Of a stretch of 6,133 bases of DNA, positions 1 through 5,025 are shown one piece after another. The position numbers and the translations under genes are program-made. The DNA comes from Fimbriimonas sp. (lineage in GTDB: Bacteria; Armatimonadota; Fimbriimonadia; Fimbriimonadales; Fimbriimonadaceae), in assembly GCA_030447945.1 (NCBI GenBank), contig JAUJNV010000097.1, positions 1 through 6,133 of the forward strand. The letters are read 5' to 3'. Position 1 is the stretch's first letter. Each line of letters starts with the position of its first letter. The notes below the pieces were generated by a model. The model saw nothing but the letters and a program-made list of their open reading frames with translations. It was not told where the DNA came from and ran no database searches.

Positions 1-32
1 AATACCGCACCACCGTAACACCCTCTCCCCCC

Positions 33-1820
33 ATGCCCCGCAAGTTCAACCTCTTCAAGCGATTCGACTCTCGCCTCGCGGCGGAGCTGGCGACGCAGCG
101 GGTGACGATCGTTAAGGGGCTCGTGTGCGCTGGCGCGCAGTCCATCCTCACGGGCTCGTTCGTCCTCCTGCTCCGGTGGGTCGGAGGGGCCGTTAGGGGC
201 GCGGGACAGGGGACCGTCGACATGAGGACGGTGGGGCTCGCGGCCCTGTCGGTCGTGGGACTCTATGGCGTGAAGTACGTCTTCACGCGGGGGCAGACTT
301 ACTATCTGACGCGAGCTGCCGCGCGCCTCGCCGCCAACATGCGGGTGCGCCTCTTCGCGAAGCTCCAGCGTCTGCCCGTCGCCTACTTCAGCCGCCGCCG
401 GGCGGGGGCGATCCAGAGCGTCCTGACGAGCGACGTCGGCGTTTATCAGAGCGCGGTCACGATCGTTCGGGACAGCATCGACGGGCCTCTGAAGATCGTC
501 ACTGCGTTCGGGACGGTCTTCTATATCAGTTGGCAGCTTGGGCTGCTGGCGATCATGTGCATGCCGCCCATGCTCTTGGTGATCCAGCGAAACGCGAAGC
601 GCATGAGGTCGGCGCAGAAGAAGGTTCAGGAGGACCTCTCGAACCTCAACGCGACCACGCACGAGGCGCTCCAGGGGGTCCGCGTGGTCAAGGCGTTCTC
701 CGCCGAAGAGGGGATGGAGGCGATCTACCGCCGGGAGGTGGAGACGGCCTTCCGCAGCCAGATGAACGCGACCCGCATCCTCGCCGCGCTCAAGCCCCTC
801 GTGGAGTTTATCGGCGCGGTGGCGATCGCGCTCGTGCTCTATGTCTCCGGGTGGCTCGCCTACTACGGCCGGCTCCAGGTGGAGGACATCCTCGCCATCG
901 CCCTCGCCCTCGACATCGTGAACCAAGGCTTCCGCAACGTCGCCTCCGTGAACAACACCTACGCGCAGGTTCAGGCCGCGTCGGAGCGGATCTACGGCGA
1001 AGTGCTCGATATGCCCGAGGAGCAGGCGGACGAGGAGGGGCTGCGGACGCTCCCCGACCCTCAGGGCCGGATCGAGTTTCGGCACGTCTCCTTCGCCTAC
1101 CCCGACGGCACCCTCGCGCTACGCGATGTGAGCTTCGTTCTGGAACCGGGCACCTCCCTCGCCCTCGTGGGACCGAGCGGCGCGGGGAAGAGCACCATCG
1201 CCGACCTCGTGCTCCGCTTCTACGACCCCACGGAGGGGCAGGTCCTTTTCGATGGCGTGGACGTGCGTGAGCTGAAGGTCTCCTGGCTCCGCTCGCAGAT
1301 GGGCGTGGTGCCCCAGCACACCTTCCTTTTCGCGGGCACCGTGTCCGAGAACGTCCGGCTGGGCACGCCCGGCGCGACGGACGAGGAGATCGCGGAGGCC
1401 GCGCGGATGGCGCACGTCGACGTCTTTATCGAGACCACGCCCGAGCGGTACGAGACGGAGCTTGGAGAAGGCGGCGTGCGCCTCTCCGGTGGCGAGCGCC
1501 AGCGCGTCGCCATCGCCCGCGCCCTCGTGCGCAAGCCCAAGGTCCTCCTCCTCGACGAGGCGACCTCCGCCCTCGACGCGACGAGCGAGCGGGCCGTGCA
1601 GGAGGCGCTGGACGAGGTGATGCAGACCCGCACCACCCTCTTCATCGCCCACCGCCTCACCACCGCCGCCCGCGCGAACCGAATCCTCGTGCTGAAGAAC
1701 GGGCAAGTGATCGAAGAGGGAAGCCACCGCGAGCTGCTGGAGAAGGGCGGCGAGTACGCCGCCCTCTTCCGCGTGTTCAGCGGCGGCGTTTTGGATAGGA
1801 CGGAGGGCGATGGGGATTGA
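33..1820 (+). CDS. ABC transporter, fused permease and ATPase (MsbA-like exporter half-transporter)
   Basis: This 595-residue protein has the full architecture of a type IV ABC exporter (MsbA/LmrA class), which works as a homo- or heterodimer in the cytoplasmic membrane and uses ATP to export or flip lipids, glycolipids, peptides or drugs. Hydrophobic stretches near residues 24-47, 67-84, 153-167, 169-185, 258-278 and 286-300 fit six membrane helices. The nucleotide-binding domain (about 346-585) has an A-loop Tyr at 356, Walker A GPSGAGKST at 380-388, Q-loop Gln428, signature LSGGE at 484-488, Walker B VLLLDE at 504-509 with Glu509 as the expected catalytic base, D-loop SALD and H-loop His540. 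All key residues are present, so it should be active. Length is normal for the family. No purine-rich ribosome site precedes the ATG at 33 (upstream bases are C-rich), so initiation may be leaderless or the start may differ slightly. The substrate cannot be told from sequence. The 3' end overlaps the next gene by 11 bp. Confidence 0.95.
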   Translation: MPRKFNLFKRFDSRLAAELATQRVTIVKGLVCAGAQSILTGSFVLLLRWVGGAVRGAGQGTVDMRTVGLAALSVVGLYGVKYVFTRGQTYYLTRAAARLAANMRVRLFAKLQRLPVAYFSRRRAGAIQSVLTSDVGVYQSAVTIVRDSIDGPLKIVTAFGTVFYISWQLGLLAIMCMPPMLLVIQRNAKRMRSAQKKVQEDLSNLNATTHEALQGVRVVKAFSAEEGMEAIYRREVETAFRSQMNATRILAALKPLVEFIGAVAIALVLYVSGWLAYYGRLQVEDILAIALALDIVNQGFRNVASVNNTYAQVQAASERIYGEVLDMPEEQADEEGLRTLPDPQGRIEFRHVSFAYPDGTLALRDVSFVLEPGTSLALVGPSGAGKSTIADLVLRFYDPTEGQVLFDGVDVRELKVSWLRSQMGVVPQHTFLFAGTVSENVRLGTPGATDEEIAEAARMAHVDVFIETTPERYETELGEGGVRLSGGERQRVAIARALVRKPKVLLLDEATSALDATSERAVQEALDEVMQTRTTLFIAHRLTTAARANRILVLKNGQVIEEGSHRELLEKGGEYAALFRVFSGGVLDRTEGDGD

Positions 1821-2649
1821 AGCGTTGGGCACCGGGAAGGACGCCCCAACGCCCAACGCCCAACGCCCAACGCCCCCTCTCCAGTCCCGTTCCCTCTCCT
1901 GTGGCCACGGCGCACGCGCCGTCCTGGAGGGGGTCGACCTTCTCCTCGCGCCCGGCGAGGTCGTCGTCCTGCTCGGCCAGAACGGGAGCGGGAAGAGCAC
2001 GCTGCTCTCCACGCTGGCGGGGACGCTGCGGCCTCTGGCGGGAGAGGTGAGCCTGGGGGGCGATGCGCTGAGCCGGCTGAGCCGGATCGAGATCGCGCGG
2101 CGCGTGGCGTTCGTGCCGCAGGAAGAGGCCGCGGCGTTCGGGTTTCTCGTGCGGGAGGTAGTGACCCTGGGGCGTCTGCCGCGCTCGACGGGCATCTTCG
2201 ACACCGCCGAGGACCGCCGGGCGGCGGAGGACGCGATGCGGCAGGCGGACTGCGAGGATCTCGCCGACCGGCCCGTGACGCAGATCAGCGGTGGCGAGGG
2301 CCAGCGCGCCCTCCTCGCCCGCGCCCTGGCCCAGGACGCGCCGGTGCTGCTGCTTGACGAGCCCACTTCGCACCTCGACGTCGGCCACCGCATCGCCGCC
2401 GTGCGCGTCGTCCGCGCCCTGGCGGAAGCGGGCCGCGCCGTGCTCGCGGCGGTCCACGACCTCGATCTCGCCTCCGCCCTTGCGGACCGCGCGATCCTGC
2501 TGGCGAACGGGCGCGTCAGCGCACAAGGTCCCGTGCGGGAGGTTCTGGAGAGCCCGGCGCTCGACGAGGCGTTCGGCGCGCGCTTCACCCGCTGGGAGTC
2601 GCCGGACGGCCGGTTGAGGGTGGGGGTGGAGTATGGGGGAGGGCGTTAG
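1810..2649 (+). CDS. ABC transporter ATP-binding protein, FecE/BtuD/HmuV type (iron-siderophore, haem or cobalamin uptake)
   Basis: A stand-alone cytoplasmic ATPase subunit of 279 residues. Visible motifs are Walker A GQNGSGKST (56-64), Q-loop Gln104, the segment after it (VREVVTLGRLP, 114-124) that is typical of FecE/BtuD/HmuV importer ATPases, signature ISGGE (159-163), Walker B VLLLDEP (179-185), D-loop SHLD (187-190) and H-loop His216. By family knowledge it would pair with a BtuC/FecCD permease and a periplasmic binding protein, but neither is in the window and the upstream neighbour is an unrelated exporter. The conserved domain starts near residue 24. Residues 1-23 are encoded largely by a 7-bp tandem repeat and are rich in Pro, Thr and Asn. 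ATG 1810 is the only ATG in frame and no GTG or TTG lies between it and the domain. A GGAGGG at 1802-1807 is only 2 nt from that ATG, closer than ideal, and the gene overlaps the previous one by 11 bp, so translational coupling is likely. Function class is firm; substrate and exact start are not. Confidence 0.9.
   Translation: MGIEALGTGKDAPTPNAQRPTPPLQSRSLSCGHGARAVLEGVDLLLAPGEVVVLLGQNGSGKSTLLSTLAGTLRPLAGEVSLGGDALSRLSRIEIARRVAFVPQEEAAAFGFLVREVVTLGRLPRSTGIFDTAEDRRAAEDAMRQADCEDLADRPVTQISGGEGQRALLARALAQDAPVLLLDEPTSHLDVGHRIAAVRVVRALAEAGRAVLAAVHDLDLASALADRAILLANGRVSAQGPVREVLESPALDEAFGARFTRWESPDGRLRVGVEYGGGR
1821..1875 (+). repeat. Element A: heptamer tandem repeat (AACGCCC)x4 with upstream inverted copy
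   Basis: Four perfect head-to-tail AACGCCC units occupy 1848-1875, preceded by a near-copy at 1841-1847. Upstream, GCGTTGGGC (1822-1830) is the exact reverse complement of GCCCAACGC, which occurs at 1851-1859, 1858-1866 and 1865-1873, so a 9-bp stem can form in three registers. The array lies between the stop of the exporter gene and the conserved domain of the next ATPase gene and is translated in frame if that gene starts at 1810. Related heptamers recur at 2641-2701. Confidence 0.9.
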
Positions 2650-2701
2650 GTGTTGGGTGTTGGGCGGAAGCGATTCCCTCAACGCCCAACACCTAACGCC
2701 C
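2641..2701. repeat. Element B: heptamer-based inverted repeat (possible bidirectional terminator)
   Basis: A perfect 17-bp inverted repeat pairs 2641-2657 with 2685-2701, leaving a 27-nt loop. Inside the loop, GGAA (2666-2669) and TTCC (2674-2677) can pair around GCGA, a GNRA-type tetraloop. A second register pairs TGTTGGGCG (2658-2666) with CGCCCAACA (2683-2691). The arms are built from heptamers related to element A. The stop codon of the upstream ATPase gene (2647-2649) is inside the left arm, and the convergent gene ends 9 bp beyond the right arm. The position between convergent genes suits a two-way terminator, but there is no T-tract on either side, so that role is inferred only. Confidence 0.75.
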
Positions 2702-2709
2702 TGCCTCCC

Positions 2710-3102
2710 CTACTTCTTCGAATAATCCTTCGCGCCTTCGTTCGTATACCACTGGCTGCCGATGCTGGACTCGGAGGGGGTCGGCTTGGAGGGGGCAGCG
2801 GGCTTCTCGGGGGCGATGAGGGGCTTTTGCGGCGGGGCGTCTGGGCCGCCTCTGGGGCCGGGGGCCATCGGCGATGGTCCCCCCACGGCTTGGCCGGCCT
2901 TCTGCGCCAGCGCCTCGGGCGAGGTGGTGGATTCCCGGGGCGCTCCCTGCGTCGGCGGGGCTTGCTCCGGCGCTTGCTCCGGCCCTTGGCCGTGCTGATG
3001 GCCATCCCCGGCGGAGCGGGCCGACGCGTTCATGAACGCCGCCATCCCGACCAGCAAGATCAGGAAAGTTAAGAGGACGAAGGGTACGTTGCGCTTTTTC
3101 AT
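2710..3102 (-). CDS. Small proline-rich exported or membrane-anchored protein, function unknown
   Basis: I do not recognise this 130-residue protein. It begins MKKRN, then has a strongly hydrophobic stretch (about 7-24) and an ASA sequence at 26-28 that could be a signal peptidase site, so it is either secreted or held by one N-terminal helix. Residues 30-115 are low complexity, rich in Pro, Ala, Gly and Gln, with a His-Gln patch (HQHGQ, 35-39) and a PEQA duplication (41-48). The C-terminus (GSQWYTNEGAKDYSKK, 115-130) is different in character, aromatic and basic, and looks like the only potentially conserved element. The ATG at 3102 is preferred over a longer in-frame start at 3240 because it gives a canonical signal sequence and has an AAGGAG site upstream. 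The longer version would also run deep into the divergent glycosyltransferase gene. The gene is convergent with the ATPase gene and divergent from the glycosyltransferase gene. Confidence 0.75.
   Translation of the reverse strand: MKKRNVPFVLLTFLILLVGMAAFMNASARSAGDGHQHGQGPEQAPEQAPPTQGAPRESTTSPEALAQKAGQAVGGPSPMAPGPRGGPDAPPQKPLIAPEKPAAPSKPTPSESSIGSQWYTNEGAKDYSKK
2961..2984. repeat. 12-bp tandem duplication in the proline-rich gene
   Basis: Two adjacent copies of CTTGCTCCGGCG/C (2961-2972 and 2973-2984) match at 11 of 12 positions and encode the doubled PEQA of the minus-strand protein. As a multiple of 3 it keeps the frame, and it looks like ordinary slippage in a low-complexity linker. Confidence 0.8.
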
Positions 3103-3114
3103 AGGCGGAAAAGG

Positions 3115-3120
3115 CTCCTT
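3115..3120 (-). promoter_or_regulatory. Ribosome binding site of the small proline-rich protein
   Basis: On the minus strand this reads AAGGAG, 12 nt before the ATG at 3102. It supports choosing that ATG over the upstream in-frame start. It directly abuts the GTG start of the divergent glycosyltransferase gene on the other strand. Confidence 0.65.
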
Positions 3121-4218
3121 GTGCGAATAATGGCTATCGCTATCTCCGACGCCTCCGAAGCGCCCACCGTCGCGCTGGACGCCCGCTTGGTTGGCGGGAC
3201 GAGCACGGGGGACAGCACGTACTGGACCGGGCTCCTGCACGGGCTGGCGCGCGTAGAGCGCCCCTTTCGCATCTGCTTATTAGGCAACGTACCCCGTCCG
3301 CCAGAGATTCCCGCGTGTTTCGAATGGCGCCACGTCTCCGCGCGGAGTGGGCGGTGGTGGAGTCTCGTGAGCTTTCCCCTCGCGGCGCGGCGTCTGGGCG
3401 CGCGGGCCATCCACGCCCAGTACACGCTGAGTCCCCTGGTCGGCGATCGCGGGATCACCACGATCCACGACGTCTCCTTCCTGCTGAACCCCGAGTGGTT
3501 CCCCCCCAAACACCGCCTCCTGCTGACGCGCGCCGTCCCCGCTTCCGTGCGACGCGCGCGGCGGGTGATCACCGTCTCCGAGACGAGCCGCCGCGAGATC
3601 GAGGAGCGCATCCCGGCGGCGCGGGGCAAGACCGTCGTGACCTTCAACGCCTGCCCCCCTTGGATCCGGGCCGTTCCGGGTGAGGAAGCGAAGGCGACGG
3701 TGCGGCGCGAGCTCGGGATCGAGGGGCCGTTTCTGCTCACCGTGGGCACGCGCTGGCCGCGCAAGAACATGGCCCTCGCGGTCGAGGCGACCGCCCTGCT
3801 CCCGGCGGGCTCTCGCCGGACCCTCGTCGTCACGGGCAAGCCCGGCTGGGGCGAAGAGCGGTTCGGCGGGCATGTCCGCGCCGTCGGCTACGTCTCGAAC
3901 GAGATCCTCTCCAACCTCTACAGCGCCGCCGACCTCTACCTCGCCCCCAGCCGCCACGAGGGGTTCGGCATCCCGCTCCTCGAAGCCTTCCGCTGCGGGT
4001 GCCCGGTGCTTTGCTCGGTAGGCGGCGCGCTGCCCGAGGTTGCCGGAGAGGCCGCGTCGGTGATGCCTCTATGGGATGCGCGGGCGTGGTCGAGCGCCAT
4101 CGGAGCCCTCTTGACCGCTCCAACCCGCCTGGAGGACATGCGCCAAAAGGGACGGGCCCGCGAGCGAGAGTTCACCTGGGAAGAAACGGCGCGGAGGACG
4201 ATGGCTATCTATGGCTGA
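3121..4218 (+). CDS. Glycosyltransferase family 4 (GT-B fold)
   Basis: A 365-residue retaining glycosyltransferase of the GT4 group, resembling the mannosyltransferase MtfB-like branch. Such enzymes move a sugar from a nucleotide-sugar donor to a growing polysaccharide or glycolipid at the cytoplasmic face of the membrane. Visible marks are a glycine-rich N-terminal loop with GG..TG...Y (25-34), the TIHDVSF segment (114-120), TVSETSRREI (151-160), the donor-phosphate-binding VGTRWPRKN (208-216, with Arg211 and Lys215), and the C-terminal EX7E motif Glu280 to Glu288 within HEGFGIPLLE. Length is normal. Two starts are possible: GTG at 3121, which has GGAAAAGG at 3106-3113 with a 7-nt spacer, and ATG at 3130, whose spacing is longer. 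The core domain begins only near residue 16, so both are compatible. The last codons and the stop fall within a 10-bp tandem repeat. Acceptor and donor cannot be told. The exporter at 33-1820 might be related in pathway, but a different operon and an intervening minus-strand gene make that weak. Confidence 0.9.
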   Translation: MRIMAIAISDASEAPTVALDARLVGGTSTGDSTYWTGLLHGLARVERPFRICLLGNVPRPPEIPACFEWRHVSARSGRWWSLVSFPLAARRLGARAIHAQYTLSPLVGDRGITTIHDVSFLLNPEWFPPKHRLLLTRAVPASVRRARRVITVSETSRREIEERIPAARGKTVVTFNACPPWIRAVPGEEAKATVRRELGIEGPFLLTVGTRWPRKNMALAVEATALLPAGSRRTLVVTGKPGWGEERFGGHVRAVGYVSNEILSNLYSAADLYLAPSRHEGFGIPLLEAFRCGCPVLCSVGGALPEVAGEAASVMPLWDARAWSSAIGALLTAPTRLEDMRQKGRAREREFTWEETARRTMAIYG

Positions 4219-4360
4219 GCATGGCTGGGCGTGGCCTTACATGGCCTTGCATGGCTAAGCGGAGCGAAAGACGCTCGCGATCAGCGTGGCAGCTCCCTAC
4301 TCCGTCTAGCCATGCCAGGCCATGCAAGGCCATGCCCAGCCACGCCCAGCTATGCAACGG
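4201..4360. repeat. Element C: 10-bp tandem repeat arranged as a large inverted repeat
   Basis: Six consecutive 10-bp units starting ATGGCT, ATGGCC or GTGGCC fill 4201-4260. Five units in the opposite orientation (CATGCC, CATGCA, CATGCC, CACGCC, then a degenerate TATGCA) fill 4311-4360. Aligning 4214-4263 with the reverse complement of 4301-4350 gives 43 matches in 50, without gaps. The 37-nt centre (4264-4300) is not repeated, but GAGCG (4262-4266) can pair with CGCTC (4272-4276). The transcript could form a very long imperfect hairpin just after the glycosyltransferase gene. The element fills nearly the whole 161-bp space before the next gene. It also encodes the end of the glycosyltransferase (residues 361-365 and the TGA at 4216-4218). 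No T-tract follows, so it is not a standard intrinsic terminator. Confidence 0.9.
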
Positions 4361-4379
4361 GTAGAGTTTCAGCCTAGGC

Positions 4380-4580
4380 ATGCCCCTCGTCGATCCTGAA
4401 ATGCTCGCGCTGCTTCGCTGTCCGCTGCACCCCGATACGGGGGAGTTGCGGGAGGTGGGGGAGCGGCTGGTTTGTCCGCAGGGGCACGCGTATCCGGTCG
4501 TGGACGGCATTCCGCACCTCCTGCCGGAGGACGCCCAAACCGTGGAAGAAGCCCGGGAGGAGGCCCCGAATGGACAGTAA
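4380..4580 (+). CDS. Trm112-like zinc-ribbon protein (YcaR/UPF0434 family)
   Basis: A 66-residue protein of the Trm112/YcaR family, recognised from the order of its conserved parts: an N-terminal helix leading into LLRCP (11-15), a second metal-site half LVCPQGH (30-36), then AYPVVDGIPHLLPEDA (37-52), which is the family's hallmark YPxxDGIPxLL segment. In eukaryotes and archaea Trm112 binds and activates several methyltransferases; the bacterial role is less settled. The usual CxxC pairs are replaced by CPLH (14-17) and CPQGH (32-36), so metal binding, if kept, would use two Cys and two His. ATG 4380 is chosen because an in-frame stop lies just upstream (4362-4364) and the N-terminus fits the family; no clear ribosome site is seen. 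It is the first gene of a packed operon and overlaps aroQ by 11 bp. Confidence 0.85.
   Translation: MPLVDPEMLALLRCPLHPDTGELREVGERLVCPQGHAYPVVDGIPHLLPEDAQTVEEAREEAPNGQ
4555..4563 (+). promoter_or_regulatory. Ribosome binding site of aroQ
   Basis: GGGAGGAGG ends 6 nt before the ATG at 4570. It lies within the last codons of the Trm112-like gene and fixes the aroQ start. Confidence 0.8.
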
Positions 4581-5025
4581 GGATTTCAAGGTGCTCGTCC
4601 TCCACGGGCCGAACCTCAACCTCACGGGTTTTCGCGAGCCGGATATCTACGGGAAGAAGCCACTGGACGAGATCGATGAGGACATCAAAGCCGCCTGCTC
4701 CAGCCTCGGCGTCGAGGTCCGGATCCTCCAGTCGAACTCCGAGGGGGTGCTGATCGACACCATCCAGGAGCATCGCCGCTGGGCGGACGCCATCGTGGTC
4801 AATCCCGGCGCGCTCACCCACTACTCCATCGCGCTGCGCGACGCCATCGCCAGCGTCCGCCTGCCCGTCGTGGAGGTCCACCTGAGCAACGTCCACTCCC
4901 GCGAGGAGTTTCGCCGCAACTCGGTTATCGCGCCCGTCACGGTCGCGCAGGTCGTGGGCTTCGGAGGTTACGGCTACGTCCTCGCCATCACCGGGCTGCT
5001 GAACCTGGAGAAGGAGGTCGTCTGA
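4570..5025 (+). CDS. aroQ: Type II 3-dehydroquinate dehydratase
   Basis: This 151-residue enzyme catalyses the third step of the shikimate pathway, dehydrating 3-dehydroquinate to 3-dehydroshikimate on the way to aromatic amino acids; type II enzymes form dodecamers in the cytoplasm. The match is clear: HGPNLNL (12-18), REPDIYG (22-28), NPGA (78-81), VEVHLSN (101-107) and SREEFRRNS (110-118). Compared with Mycobacterium tuberculosis numbering there is a constant offset of three: Asn15, Arg22, Tyr27 (the catalytic base), Asn78, Glu102, His104, Arg111 and Arg115 correspond to Asn12, Arg19, Tyr24, Asn75, Glu99, His101, Arg108 and Arg112. All active-site residues are present and the length is typical. 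The gene overlaps the Trm112-like gene by 11 bp and its TGA shares one base with the next ATG, so the three genes are probably co-transcribed and translationally coupled. Confidence 0.97.
   Translation: MDSKDFKVLVLHGPNLNLTGFREPDIYGKKPLDEIDEDIKAACSSLGVEVRILQSNSEGVLIDTIQEHRRWADAIVVNPGALTHYSIALRDAIASVRLPVVEVHLSNVHSREEFRRNSVIAPVTVAQVVGFGGYGYVLAITGLLNLEKEVV
5011..5017 (+). promoter_or_regulatory. Ribosome binding site of the Xaa-Pro aminopeptidase gene
   Basis: AAGGAGG lies 7 nt before the ATG at 5025, inside the final codons of aroQ. It supports the start that overlaps the aroQ stop as TGATG. Confidence 0.85.

Noticed and set aside
1..32. End of an upstream gene or a ribosome site before the exporter gene
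   Set aside because: The 32 bases are C-rich with no purine-rich site and are too short to judge as the end of a gene.
1119..2588. Long minus-strand open frame (489 codons) opposite the two ABC genes
   Set aside because: It is antisense to two genes with complete ABC motifs. Its translation is Arg/Ala/Ser-rich low complexity without recognisable domains, as expected for shadow frames in high-GC DNA.
3060..3180. Promoter hexamers for the divergent pair
   Set aside because: Only weak partial matches such as TATTCG on the minus strand and TTGCGC on the plus strand were seen, without a properly spaced partner.
3102..3240. Longer version of the minus-strand gene starting at 3240
   Set aside because: The extra 46 residues overlap the glycosyltransferase coding region, would bury the signal sequence inside the protein and ignore the good ribosome site at 3115-3120.
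4201..4360. CRISPR array
   Set aside because: Units are 10 bp with no spacers of constant length, and half are inverted.
4205..4510. Minus-strand frame with repeated Trp/Leu/Gly/Met-rich segments across element C
   Set aside because: The periodic peptide is simply translation of the 10-bp repeat. It has no ribosome site and runs into the Trm112-like gene on the opposite strand.
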